This document shows, piece by piece, positions 1-9,137 of a DNA stretch of 64,000 nucleotides. The translations under genes and the position numbers were made by a program. Positions within the stretch are counted from its first letter, which is position 1. Every line of letters starts with the position of its first letter. This stretch comes from an uncultured Vampirovibrio sp. (GTDB lineage: Bacteria; Cyanobacteriota; Vampirovibrionia; Gastranaerophilales; Gastranaerophilaceae), in NCBI GenBank assembly GCA_910577515.1, contig CAJTLW010000009.1, positions 1-64,000 on the forward strand, read 5' to 3'. The notes below the pieces were generated by a model. The model had not been told where the DNA came from. It saw nothing but the letters and a program-made list of their open reading frames with translations, and did not search any database.

Positions 1-75
1 TGGTGTGTTCCGTAGCAGCCGATTGTAGCCTCTCTTCAGGGCTTATGAAGGTTCGTTTAGTGTTTATTGGCTTTG

Positions 76-120
76 AAAAAACAAAAAAGTGTTCCCCGTT
101 TATTTCAAGGGAACACTTTT
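76..120 (-). terminator. Rho-independent terminator of the hydrogenase operon
   Basis: A perfect 12-bp inverted repeat (85-96 with 109-120, 12-nt loop) lies just after the hndD stop. On the minus strand the stem is followed by an almost uninterrupted T tract (complement of 76-88). This closes the minus-strand hydrogen operon. Confidence 0.85.
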
Positions 121-135
121 AAACTCATTCAAATT

Positions 136-1890
136 CTATGAAAAATCTTTATAGCTGCCTTTTAATCTGTCTGTATAGCTTGTATGCAGCATTTCATGTG
201 CTTTATGAGAACCTGGTTTTTCTAAAAATTCTTCATAAAGCTTCTTGATATCAGGATTTTCATGCGATTTTCTAAACGGAAGGCTCTTATCATCCTTATA
301 TAAACCTTCTGCACGTTTTTCTTTAATTAAAGAAGAATCACAGCTTTTTGGCTGTCCGCCGCCGTTTACGCACCCGCCAGGACATGCCATAACCTCAAGC
401 ATGTGAAATTTAGCATTACCTGCTTTTATTTCCTGAATTGACTTTTCAGCCTCTTTTAATGTTGAAACAACCCTTACAATCACTTTTGAACCGTTTATAT
501 TAAATTCAACATCGCGGCATCTGTTGTGTACTCCCCTTAATTCTTTAATATCAATATTATCTAAGGCTTTGCCTGTGGCAACTTCATACGCTGTTCTTAC
601 AGCTGCCTCTGCTACTCCACCGGATGCACCAAAAATAGTGCCAGCACCCGTGTATTCGCCAAAAGGACTGTCAGGCTTAGAAACTTCAAGCCTATTAAAA
701 TCAATACCCGCTTCTTTTATCATGCGTCCAAGTTCTTTTGTAGTTAAAACAATATCTGTATCTAAAATATTATTTTTAGAAAACTCAAACCTTACAGCCT
801 CAGCCTTTTTCGCAGTACAAGGCATAATTGAAACCACAACAAGGTTTTCTCTGTTGTAATCAGGGAATTTTACGGGTAAAACTTCCTTTAATACAGGTGA
901 GAACATTGATTGCGGCGATTTGCAGGTAGATAAATGTTTCAACATATCAGGATGCAAATTCTCCAAATACCTTACCCAGGCAGGACAGCAGGATGTAAAC
1001 ATTGGCAAATCCCTGTTTGTCTGCAATCTCTCCAAAAATTCGGTTCCTTCCTCCATAATGGTTAAATCTGCCGAAAAGTTTGTATCAAAAACCATGTCAA
1101 AACCAATTTCACGAAGAGCTGTATTAATCTTTCCAATTGAGTTTTCCCCTGGTTCAAGATTAAACATTTCACCAAGAGCTACACGAACTGCAGGGGCAAT
1201 TTGTGCTACTACTTTTTTATTTTTATTTGTAATCTCGCCCCAAGCACGTTCTACGCTTGATTTTATAGTCAAAGCACCTGTTGGGCATACTGCTTGGCAC
1301 TGCCCGCAATAAACACAGTCCACTTCGCAAAGCTTCTTTCCGGCTATAGGCTGCACAACTGTTTTAGAACCGCGGTTTGCAAAACCTAAAACAGCATGCC
1401 CCTGAAACTCTTCGCACGCACGAACACAAGCGCCGCAAAGGATGCATTTATTAGGGTCTCTTACAATAGATGGATTGTAATCATCTATTTCTGCATACTC
1501 TTTTTTCTTAGCATACCTGATTTGTCTAACTCCATATTCTTCGGCGTATTTTTGAAGTTCACAGTTTCCTGATTTATCACAAGATGTACATTCTCTATCA
1601 TGATTTGCAAGCAATAATTCAAGAACAGTTTTTCTTATCCTTCGTGTTTTTTCAGTATTAGTTTGAATTTTAAGTCCGGCTTCAGGCGGCATAGTGCAGC
1701 TTGTCTGAATTCCTCTGCCTTCAATCTCTACGACACACATTCTACATGCGCCAAAAGGTTTTAAATCAGGACGATAACAAAATGTAGGTACATTAAAACC
1801 GTTTTTCCTAATCACTTCAAGAAGGTTTATTTCATCCGTAAATTCAACCTCTTTACCATTTATAAATAAAGTTTTTTTATCTTCGCTCAT
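136..1890 (-). CDS. hndD: [FeFe]-hydrogenase catalytic subunit, NAD(P)-linked multisubunit type
   Basis: Catalytic subunit of a soluble multisubunit [FeFe]-hydrogenase (HndD/HydA type, group A3), which interconverts protons and H2 using NAD(P)H and/or ferredoxin. The 584 residues show the full architecture: an N-terminal plant-type [2Fe-2S] domain (Cys38, 49, 52, 65), a His-Cys3 [4Fe-4S] site (His97, Cys101, 104, 110), two [4Fe-4S] sites (CxxCxxC from Cys149 and from about Cys192), and all three H-cluster motifs: TSCCPAW at 299-305, MPCTAKKAE at 356-364, and EVMACPGGCVNGGGQP at 499-514. It is the last gene of the operon, 31 bases after hndC. NAD(P)+ reactivity would come from HndC and HndA next door. 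Bifurcation is inferred from the subunit set only. Confidence 0.95.
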   Translation of the reverse strand: MSEDKKTLFINGKEVEFTDEINLLEVIRKNGFNVPTFCYRPDLKPFGACRMCVVEIEGRGIQTSCTMPPEAGLKIQTNTEKTRRIRKTVLELLLANHDRECTSCDKSGNCELQKYAEEYGVRQIRYAKKKEYAEIDDYNPSIVRDPNKCILCGACVRACEEFQGHAVLGFANRGSKTVVQPIAGKKLCEVDCVYCGQCQAVCPTGALTIKSSVERAWGEITNKNKKVVAQIAPAVRVALGEMFNLEPGENSIGKINTALREIGFDMVFDTNFSADLTIMEEGTEFLERLQTNRDLPMFTSCCPAWVRYLENLHPDMLKHLSTCKSPQSMFSPVLKEVLPVKFPDYNRENLVVVSIMPCTAKKAEAVRFEFSKNNILDTDIVLTTKELGRMIKEAGIDFNRLEVSKPDSPFGEYTGAGTIFGASGGVAEAAVRTAYEVATGKALDNIDIKELRGVHNRCRDVEFNINGSKVIVRVVSTLKEAEKSIQEIKAGNAKFHMLEVMACPGGCVNGGGQPKSCDSSLIKEKRAEGLYKDDKSLPFRKSHENPDIKKLYEEFLEKPGSHKAHEMLHTSYTDRLKGSYKDFS

Positions 1891-1921
1891 TTTTTAATCC
1901 TTATTTTAAAGTTGTTACAGG

Positions 1922-3784
1922 TTATTTTTGAATAATAGCATTAAACGGACACCCTTTTAGACAAGCACCGCATTTAATACATTTTTCTTTATCAATAGAG
2001 AAAGGTTGTTTGATTTCACCAGAAATTGCACCTACGGGGCAAATTCTTGAACATTTTGAACACCCTTTACATTTTTCTTTATCGATTTCAATAACCTTAA
2101 GTGCGCTGCAGACACCTGCAGGACATTTTTTATCCACAATGTGCGCTATATATTCATCCCTAAAATATTTAAGGGTAGATAATACAGGGTTTGGCGCCGT
2201 TTTTCCAAGACCACATAAAGAACCTTCTTTAACACTTATTGCAAGCTCTTCTAATAAATCTAAATCCTCAAGCGTCGCTTCACCTCTTGTGATTTTTTCT
2301 AAAATTTTAAGCATATTTTTTGTACCCTCGCGGCAGGGAACACACTTTCCACAACTTTCATTTTGCGTAAAGTTCATAAAGAACCTTGCAACCTCAACAA
2401 TACAAGTGTCTTCATTCATTACAACAAGACCGCCGGAACCAACCATTGCTCCTGCTTTTATAAGGCTGTCATAATCAAGCGTCAAATCAAGGTGTTCTTC
2501 CGTTAAACATCCGCCTGAAGGACCACCGATTTGAACTGCTTTAAATTTTTTGCCGTTTCTGATACCACCGCCAAGTTCAAACACAATCTGCCTTAAAGTT
2601 GTTCCCATAGGAACTTCAATTAATCCTGTATTATTCACTTCTCCAGTAAGTGCAAAGGTTTTTGTACCTTTTGAAGTATCTGCACCAAGAGATGAAAACC
2701 AATCGGCACCTTTTAAAATAATAACAGGTACATTTGCAAGCGTTTCAACATTATTAATTAAAGTTGGCTTTCCAAAAAGTCCTTTGTTTGCAGGAAATGG
2801 CGGTTTTGGCCTTGGCATACCGCGTTCGCCCTCAATAGATGCAATAAGAGCCGTTTCTTCACCACAAACAAAAGCACCGGCACCTTCTTTAATATGAATA
2901 TCAAAGTTAAAGTTACTTCCCATAATATTTTTACCAAGCAAATTATGTTCAACAGCGTCTTTTATAGCTATTTTAAGTCTTTGAATTGCAAGAGGATATT
3001 CAGCTCTAACATAAATATATGCTTCATCTGCACCAACAGCAAAGCCTGCAATTGCCATACCTTCTAAAAGCTTGTGCGGATCACCTTCCATAACTGACCT
3101 GTCCATAAAAGCACCCGGGTCGCCTTCATCACCATTACAAACGACGTATTTCTTATCACCCTGTGCCATTTTGGTAAACATCCATTTTCTACCTGTAGGG
3201 AAACCGCCGCCGCCTCTGCCTCTGAGGCCCGATTTTGTAATAGTATCAACCACGCTATCAGGGTTATTTTCTTTTAAAACGTTATAAAGAGCTTGATAAC
3301 CACCCGCAGCAAGAGTATCTTCAATGGCTTCGGGGTTTATTTCACCGCAGTTTGCAAGGGAAACACGCGTTTGCCCCGCATAAAATTTGATATCTTCATT
3401 TTTAAACACATGATTTTGAGTTGCAGGGTCAATATATAAAAGCCTTTCAACAGGTTTTCCGCCTTTTATGTGGCTTTCAATAATTTCATCTACATCATCA
3501 AGCTTCACTTTAACATACGTTACATCGAGTTTTGGAATAACAACTAAAACACCTTGCTCGCAAAACCCATGGCATCCCGTTGGAACCGCCGTCATTTTAT
3601 CTTCTTTACTTAGAGGTTGAACATTTATTCCTCTTTCTTTAAATTTTTCAATAATTTCCAAGGAGCCGTTTGCAACACAGCCTGTTCCGGCGCAAATTAA
3701 AACGCGAAGACCTTCTTCTTTTATTTTTTCTTCAGCATTTCTCTTTAAAGTCTCGATATCCAACAATGTATTATTTTCAATCAT
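1922..3784 (-). CDS. hndC: NuoF-like NAD(P)/FMN subunit of the [FeFe]-hydrogenase
   Basis: Flavin and nucleotide subunit (HndC/HydB/NuoF family) passing electrons between NAD(P)H and the hydrogenase. Domains in order over 620 residues: thioredoxin-like [2Fe-2S] (Cys31, 36, 71, 75), Nqo1 FMN/NADH fold with the Gly-rich loop RGRGGGGFPTG near 188-198, SLBB region, [4Fe-4S] site SCGKCVPC at 477-484 with Cys524, and two C-terminal ferredoxin clusters (Cys572-582 and Cys602-612). I chose the ATG at 3784 because GGAG lies about 8 bases upstream, inside the end of hndA. The frame is open 8 codons further, to a poorer start. The extra C-terminal ferredoxin domain is typical of bifurcating-type HydB rather than respiratory NuoF. 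Confidence 0.93.
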   Translation of the reverse strand: MIENNTLLDIETLKRNAEEKIKEEGLRVLICAGTGCVANGSLEIIEKFKERGINVQPLSKEDKMTAVPTGCHGFCEQGVLVVIPKLDVTYVKVKLDDVDEIIESHIKGGKPVERLLYIDPATQNHVFKNEDIKFYAGQTRVSLANCGEINPEAIEDTLAAGGYQALYNVLKENNPDSVVDTITKSGLRGRGGGGFPTGRKWMFTKMAQGDKKYVVCNGDEGDPGAFMDRSVMEGDPHKLLEGMAIAGFAVGADEAYIYVRAEYPLAIQRLKIAIKDAVEHNLLGKNIMGSNFNFDIHIKEGAGAFVCGEETALIASIEGERGMPRPKPPFPANKGLFGKPTLINNVETLANVPVIILKGADWFSSLGADTSKGTKTFALTGEVNNTGLIEVPMGTTLRQIVFELGGGIRNGKKFKAVQIGGPSGGCLTEEHLDLTLDYDSLIKAGAMVGSGGLVVMNEDTCIVEVARFFMNFTQNESCGKCVPCREGTKNMLKILEKITRGEATLEDLDLLEELAISVKEGSLCGLGKTAPNPVLSTLKYFRDEYIAHIVDKKCPAGVCSALKVIEIDKEKCKGCSKCSRICPVGAISGEIKQPFSIDKEKCIKCGACLKGCPFNAIIQK

Positions 3785-3785
3785 T

Positions 3786-4298
3786 CTACACTCCTTCATC
3801 TGCAACAAAATTATTAATTATGGTTAAAATAGCATCCGGCGTCATTTTTGGATATATCTTTTCGTTTATAACACAAACCGGAGCCAAACCGCACGCCCCG
3901 AGGCAGCTTACAGTTTCAACAGAAAACAGTCCATCTTCTGTTGTGAATTTGCCGTCAACAAGCTTTAATCTGTTCATAACTGCTTCATAAACAGGCATAG
4001 AACCTCTTACATGGCAAGCTGTCCCATCACAGATTTTTACAATGTATTTTCCCTTAGGTTCCAGGCTAAATTGACTGTAAAACGTTGCAACACCAAAAAC
4101 TGTTGCAGGCGAAAGACCCATCTTGGTTCCTATATAGGTCATGATGTTCTCGGGGAGATACTTAAAATTTGCCTGTACTTCTTGAAGTATCGCGATAAGG
4201 TTAGACTTTTTATACTCAAGTCTTTCAAGGATTTTGTCAACCTTAGCATAATTTGCGCTCATAACGCTTGAGCTTTCATTGCAGGAAGGTGTGGTCAT
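3786..4298 (-). CDS. hndA: NuoE-like [2Fe-2S] subunit of the [FeFe]-hydrogenase
   Basis: A 170-residue thioredoxin-like [2Fe-2S] protein of the NuoE/HndA/HydC family and partner of the NuoF-like subunit. The cluster ligands are visible as Cys90 and Cys95 (CDGTAC) and Cys132 and Cys136 (CLGAC). The N-terminal helical part carries the usual YKKSNLIAILQ and TVFGVATFYSQF segments. The start at 4298 has a clear AGGAG. The stop lies one base before the preferred hndC start, so the two are probably translationally coupled. Confidence 0.93.
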   Translation of the reverse strand: MTTPSCNESSSVMSANYAKVDKILERLEYKKSNLIAILQEVQANFKYLPENIMTYIGTKMGLSPATVFGVATFYSQFSLEPKGKYIVKICDGTACHVRGSMPVYEAVMNRLKLVDGKFTTEDGLFSVETVSCLGACGLAPVCVINEKIYPKMTPDAILTIINNFVADEGV

Positions 4299-4332
4299 TT
4301 TTTCTCCTTATTATTCAGTTGTAATCAACACG

Positions 4333-5817
4333 CTAACTGTTTTGTTCAGTAGCCTCTTTTTGAACAACGGGTTTGCCGGTATCAGCATACTCTGTTATTT
4401 GTTTTTGAGCTTTTTTCTGTGCATTTAGAGCCGAATTTCCGCCAACACAGCCGCCGCTGCATGACATAACTTCAATCAGGTTGCCATTTGGACAGTTTCC
4501 GGTTTTTGCATATCCTTTAAGTTCTCTTATAGTCTGTTTATTTAAACCATCAATCAAGCAAGGATGGATTTCAACATTTTCACCCTTTAATTCAAGAGCA
4601 GATTTTACAGCCTGTGCAACACCGCCTGAAATTGGGAAATTCCTACCTTCCTTAGAGCTTTCAACTTCAAAATTAGTATCTTCAAGATTGCTTACTTCTA
4701 TTTTCATCGCAACAAGAATAGCGCCAAGTTCGTCAAAATTAATCACATAATCAGCATTCGGATTATCAAGAACTTCTTTTCTTTTCGCAGAACACGGGCT
4801 TATAAACACAGTTACGCAATCAGGGTCTTTTTTCTTTGCAATTTCCGCTGTGTAATACAAAGGAGTGCCTGTTTCAGATACATAGGGTTTAATTTCCGGG
4901 ATATGTTTCTTCACAAGTTCATTATATGCAGCACAACATGATGTTGTCATAAAAGGCGCATTTTCAGCCATTCTTTCTTTAAAATCTTCTGCTTCTGTGA
5001 GAGTTGTAATATCAGCCCCCTGAGCCACCTCTAAAACATCTTTAAAGCCTATTTTTAAAAGCGCTGTACGCACCTTTGCCATAGGATAAGGAAACTGCCC
5101 TGCAATAGCAGGAGCTATCATTGCAATAACATTTTTTCCTTCTTTAATTCTTGATAAAACATCAATAATCTGGCTTTTTTCATGAATTGCCCCAAATGGA
5201 CAGGCTGCTATACATTTACCACACCCTATGCATTTTGAAAAATCAATTCTGGCATGTCCTGATTCATCTTTTTTTATAGCATCAACAGGGCAAACGCTCT
5301 CACAAGGTACAATTATTTTTGCAATAGCGCTGTATGGGCAGGCATTTATACACATTCCACAATTTTTACACTTTGAGCTGTCGATATGCGACCTGCCATT
5401 TACAATAGAAATTGCACCAAACCGGCATGTTGTAGTACAAGGTCTCGCAACACATCCTTGGCACATATCGGTAACATAAACAGAACTTGGCACACATCCT
5501 TTACATGCCCCCTGCAATACAGTTAAAATCTCATCATCAGGTTTTTGTCTTTCTGTTGCTTCTTTAGCATATTCAGATAAAAGCTTGCATTCATCATCAT
5601 TTTCAATAGAATGCCCTAACCCGGCTACAATTCTATCTCTTAAAACTGCACGTTCCTTATAAACACAGCACCTTAAATCGACCTCACAGCCCTTCGGGCG
5701 CATAACATAAGGAATTTTTCTTGTATTATCTTCAAAATTATCGCTTAAAAAAGCTTCTGTAATTCTGACTAATATTTCTCTCTTTAAATGTTTAATTTGA
5801 TTGTCGTTACTGCTCAT
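4333..5817 (-). CDS. Group B-type [FeFe]-hydrogenase
   Basis: A second [FeFe]-hydrogenase, of the less studied group B/HydB-like type; electron partners are probably ferredoxins. The N-terminal ~110 residues are specific to this type. They are followed by several Cys clusters (residues ~118-215, including CKNCGMCINACP and CIGCGKCIAACP) and then an H-domain. H-cluster motifs are TTSCCAAY (Ala instead of the Pro of group A), FISPCSAKRKEV and EVMSCSGGCVGG. All H-cluster cysteines are kept, so an active H-cluster is plausible. The ATG at 5817 is preferred over a TTG nine bases upstream because of Shine-Dalgarno spacing. The gene overlaps the upstream [2Fe-2S] gene by 11 bases. It lacks the N-terminal [2Fe-2S] domain of HndD. 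Confidence 0.88.
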   Translation of the reverse strand: MSSNDNQIKHLKREILVRITEAFLSDNFEDNTRKIPYVMRPKGCEVDLRCCVYKERAVLRDRIVAGLGHSIENDDECKLLSEYAKEATERQKPDDEILTVLQGACKGCVPSSVYVTDMCQGCVARPCTTTCRFGAISIVNGRSHIDSSKCKNCGMCINACPYSAIAKIIVPCESVCPVDAIKKDESGHARIDFSKCIGCGKCIAACPFGAIHEKSQIIDVLSRIKEGKNVIAMIAPAIAGQFPYPMAKVRTALLKIGFKDVLEVAQGADITTLTEAEDFKERMAENAPFMTTSCCAAYNELVKKHIPEIKPYVSETGTPLYYTAEIAKKKDPDCVTVFISPCSAKRKEVLDNPNADYVINFDELGAILVAMKIEVSNLEDTNFEVESSKEGRNFPISGGVAQAVKSALELKGENVEIHPCLIDGLNKQTIRELKGYAKTGNCPNGNLIEVMSCSGGCVGGNSALNAQKKAQKQITEYADTGKPVVQKEATEQNS

Positions 5818-6073
5818 TGTTGTCAAGCTTTCTTTCTATTACTGCAAGGACCTTTTCAACCGTAGCTTCGCTAATTGCCTCGCCATCCACCTTAACATAA
5901 GGTGCTTTTGAATATTGGCAATCAGTATTGCAAAGCCCGTGGCATACTATTCCTTTTGTATCTACTTTATCAGGGTATTTTCGTTGAAGTAATGTTGCTA
6001 ATTCTTGCAGGCTTTCTCCCCCCATAATAAAACAGGTAGTACCCATGCAAATCTCAACTTGTATTTTTTCCAT
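5807..6073 (-). CDS. Small thioredoxin-like [2Fe-2S] ferredoxin (HndB-like)
   Basis: An 88-residue protein with the four-cysteine pattern of thioredoxin-fold [2Fe-2S] ferredoxins: CMGTTC at the N-terminus and CHGLCNTDC about 30 residues later. It probably carries electrons for, or docks on, the overlapping group B hydrogenase. The start at 6073 follows AGAAGG at 9 bases, whereas the frame is open 11 codons further to an ATG with no ribosome site. It is related to the protein at 9137-9361, so the cluster holds two small-ferredoxin + hydrogenase pairs. Confidence 0.82.
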   Translation of the reverse strand: MEKIQVEICMGTTCFIMGGESLQELATLLQRKYPDKVDTKGIVCHGLCNTDCQYSKAPYVKVDGEAISEATVEKVLAVIERKLDNNEQ

Positions 6074-6179
6074 ATCAAACACCCTTCTTTTATTCTGTTG
6101 TTCCATACTTTCAATTTATTTTAACATTATAGAACAAATATTGAAGTATGTAAAATATTGCAGGGTTTTTTGAAATATT

Positions 6180-7337
6180 TTACATATACTGAATTTCTAC
6201 ACGTTTTGTATATTTTTCTTCCAGAACTTTTTTAAGTTTTTTTATAACATTTTTCCGAATTTCAATTTCGATAGGCAAATTAGGATCATAATGCGCCTGA
6301 TTTAATTGCGCACCCACCATAAATAAAATATAATCGTTATCCAAAAGTAAATTCATAAGCCGCACCGCAGCATTAATTTCATCAATACTTTCTTCATCCT
6401 TTAGATATTCATAAGTTTTCGATAGGGTTAAAATGCCTTCTGTAATTAAATCCACACCTTCCATGGAAGAACATGCCGGTAATTTTCCCGTATTAAAAGG
6501 GCTTTCAGATATTATTTCTCTATTTAATTCTCTTGAAATAAGATTGGCTGTAGTTCCGCCACAAATAGCCTTTTTGCCGTCAAATTCAGCAAAAATATTG
6601 GCATATTCACTATCCTTTTCATTATGATACGGAGGGCCTGTAAACACGCAAAGTCTTCTTACCTTTGTAAAATGCACAACACAAGCTGAAATATCATCTT
6701 TAGCATGTTTGTTATCAATATATTTAGCATATTCTACAATATATTTTGATAACTCTCTGCTTGAAATATCAGGTTGGTGTTTCATTTTCTTCTTTATAAC
6801 ATCAATAAGGCCTTTTCTTCTAAGCCCGAGTTTTAAATTATCCCCGCCAAGACCTGCTTGCGTTACGCCATCAGAGCAAAATATCAATCTGTCTCCAAGC
6901 TCAAGCTTAATATGATACGTTCTCATGTGCCTGTTTGAAAAGGTTTTTGAATTAATAATCTTACATTCAGGCTCTATAATTTCTCCGTTTTTTTTCATCC
7001 AGATAAATTGCGGATTTCCTTCTTCAACAATTTTTACATCCCCGTCATCAGTGCAATCTATGGCAGAAAATGTGGAATAACTTATCTGGCGCACTTTGCA
7101 AACCGGTAAACTATTTAAAATAATCTCACATGCTGCTTTTATATTTCTTTGCGCCTCAATAAACCTTAAAAGCATGGTTGCTGTCATGCAGGATAAAATA
7201 TTTGCTTTAATTCCGGAGCCTAAACCATCTGAAAGCACTGCAATAAGCCTTCCCGGGCGTCTTTTTGAAACAAAATAATCTCCAAAAGCATTTTGATTAT
7301 ATTTTTTTTCCTGCGTACAGTTAATATCTATAAACAT
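6180..7337 (-). CDS. SpoIIE/PP2C-family serine phosphatase
   Basis: A 385-residue soluble protein with a SpoIIE-type PP2C phosphatase domain in its first ~230 residues. It has the metal-binding motif SDGLGSGIKA and later DRLIFCSDGVTQAG and KHAKDDISACVV. The C-terminal ~150 residues (from GPPYHNEKDSEYA) form a second unrecognised domain. It lies 3 bases downstream of the sensory hydrogenase, so the likely role is dephosphorylating a Ser/Thr target in answer to the H2 or redox signal sensed by that protein. The substrate is not in the cluster; the only STAS-like candidate in this window is far away at 41556-41906. Confidence 0.85.
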   Translation of the reverse strand: MFIDINCTQEKKYNQNAFGDYFVSKRRPGRLIAVLSDGLGSGIKANILSCMTATMLLRFIEAQRNIKAACEIILNSLPVCKVRQISYSTFSAIDCTDDGDVKIVEEGNPQFIWMKKNGEIIEPECKIINSKTFSNRHMRTYHIKLELGDRLIFCSDGVTQAGLGGDNLKLGLRRKGLIDVIKKKMKHQPDISSRELSKYIVEYAKYIDNKHAKDDISACVVHFTKVRRLCVFTGPPYHNEKDSEYANIFAEFDGKKAICGGTTANLISRELNREIISESPFNTGKLPACSSMEGVDLITEGILTLSKTYEYLKDEESIDEINAAVRLMNLLLDNDYILFMVGAQLNQAHYDPNLPIEIEIRKNVIKKLKKVLEEKYTKRVEIQYM

Positions 7338-7340
7338 AGT

Positions 7341-9137
7341 CTATTTCCCGTTTTCAGTCCCGCTTTCTTCTTCATCCGATGCATCTTTATCGTAATCCTG
7401 CGCAATAGAGCTTAAAAGCAATTCCGTTTCCACCATGTGTTCCCCTAAAAGACAAGCTATATTTTGAACAATTGAAATATTTTTTGTAATAACTTCATGT
7501 GCCTTTTGGGCAATTTTCTCCCTGTTTACCTGTGATTTTGTAACATCAACAATAATTGCACCCACAAGTTCATCCTTTTCAATCGTAAAAGCTGTAATAT
7601 CATAAAGCCTGTTATTCAAAGGATAATGTTCTTTATGAATATCAGAATAATCTCCAAGCGCCGTTTTAAAAATAAATGCAAAATCCACAATTTTTTCAAT
7701 AGCAGCCCCTTTTAACATATCGGGGTTTTGCGAGTAAACATCATACATATCTGGCATAAACATTTTTATAAAAGAATCATTCGCTTCGGCTATTTTTAAA
7801 TCTTTATCAACCATAACCATAGCAGACGGCATACACCTTAAAAGAGCATCGGCCTTTCTGTGGGCAATCTGGCGCATATATGAAGCACATTGCGAAGGCT
7901 CAGCTTCATTTCGAAGCAGCGCGTACCCCATCTCGCGGCATGATGAATATCCGCACCCGCCACAATTCAATTCATCTTCAATAGAATTTTTACCTATCCG
8001 CTTCAAGGCCTTTCTTAATTCTTCCACGCTGTATTTTTTATCCTCAACCGGATTCTTGGGATATTCCATACATACAACAGTTTCAGGCTCTTTTGGAATT
8101 TCAGGGCGGAATTTTGTATAATCAATAATTTTTGTTACAATATCAAGCCCCGATTTTTTATCGGCAATCCCAGGACCTCCGACACAACCTGCCGCACAGC
8201 TTAATGCTTCGATAAAAATTTTATCCTTAAGTGTTTTTTCATCAAACCCTTTTAGAACCCTGTCTATGGTTTCAAGAGAACTTGCCGTTAAAAATTTAAT
8301 ACCTTTAACATCTTTGTATTCATAATTTCTAAGGCATTTTTTAATGGTATCATTCATTCCGCCTTCAATAGGGTATAACGAGCCTTCGTAAGCATCTTCG
8401 GGTACAAAATGTTCCTCATCATAGCGGATTGTATCCATGTTGATATATTCTTCATTGAGCCAGTATTTTAATTCTTCAAACGTAAGCGCAGCACTTATTA
8501 AATCAGGGTTTCTATCCGCTTCATTTTTCTTTGCAATACAGGGGCCTATAAATACAACCTTTATATTTTCCCCAAATTTTTCTTTTAAAATTTTGGCATG
8601 TGTCAAAGCTGGGGAAGCAACAGGTGTTATATTTTTTGCAAATTCAGGGTGATACATTCTTATAAAATCAACAGCAGCAGGACAGGCGCTTGATATAAAA
8701 AGCTTTTGTTCTCCGTTTTGCCCGTTCTCTTCTGCACCTTTACAAAGCATTTCTGCAGTTTTAATAGATACAGCCTGCGCCCCGATTGCAGTTTCAGATA
8801 CCCCTTTAAACCCTAGTTTTTTTAATATTGCAATAAATTTTTCTTTAGGAATATCGGAAAATACACCAGAAAAAGAAGGAGCTAAAGATACGTAAACATC
8901 GGCTTTTACACCATTCTTTGGCATTAAAATATTTTTTACTTTTTCAATATCGTTTCTAACCCTCTTTGCCTTGGAAGGGCAATTTAAAACACAGGCGCCG
9001 CAGGTTATACACTTGTCGCTTATAACGCTTGCATGCCCGGATTCAATCTTGATTGCCTTTACAAAACAATGCCTAACACACTTATAACAATCGCTGCACT
9101 CATTTTTCAAAGTGTAGACAGGAAAAATTTTATTCAT
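7341..9137 (-). CDS. hydS: Sensory (group C) [FeFe]-hydrogenase with PAS domain
   Basis: A 598-residue putative H2 or redox sensor. Order: two N-terminal [4Fe-4S] sites (CSDCYKCVRHC, CITCGACVLNC), an H-cluster domain with divergent motifs (SSACPAAVDF, FIGPCIAKKNE, EALSCAAGCVGGPG), a four-Cys Fe-S domain (CGGCGYSSC with a later Cys), then a PAS domain starting about residue 430 (SAMVMVDKDLKIAEAND) and a short helical tail. This layout matches group C (HydS) enzymes, thought to sense H2 rather than turn it over. The first CC pair of group A (TSCC) is AC here. It overlaps the upstream gene by one base (TAATG), and the phosphatase follows directly. Confidence 0.9.
   Translation of the reverse strand: MNKIFPVYTLKNECSDCYKCVRHCFVKAIKIESGHASVISDKCITCGACVLNCPSKAKRVRNDIEKVKNILMPKNGVKADVYVSLAPSFSGVFSDIPKEKFIAILKKLGFKGVSETAIGAQAVSIKTAEMLCKGAEENGQNGEQKLFISSACPAAVDFIRMYHPEFAKNITPVASPALTHAKILKEKFGENIKVVFIGPCIAKKNEADRNPDLISAALTFEELKYWLNEEYINMDTIRYDEEHFVPEDAYEGSLYPIEGGMNDTIKKCLRNYEYKDVKGIKFLTASSLETIDRVLKGFDEKTLKDKIFIEALSCAAGCVGGPGIADKKSGLDIVTKIIDYTKFRPEIPKEPETVVCMEYPKNPVEDKKYSVEELRKALKRIGKNSIEDELNCGGCGYSSCREMGYALLRNEAEPSQCASYMRQIAHRKADALLRCMPSAMVMVDKDLKIAEANDSFIKMFMPDMYDVYSQNPDMLKGAAIEKIVDFAFIFKTALGDYSDIHKEHYPLNNRLYDITAFTIEKDELVGAIIVDVTKSQVNREKIAQKAHEVITKNISIVQNIACLLGEHMVETELLLSSIAQDYDKDASDEEESGTENGK

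Noticed and set aside
1..60. Left-edge sequence with GTTCCGTAGCAGCC, faintly like the conserved loop of bacterial SRP RNA
   Set aside because: Only 60 bases are visible, the GGAAG part of the motif is missing and no helix can be closed; too little to call an RNA gene.
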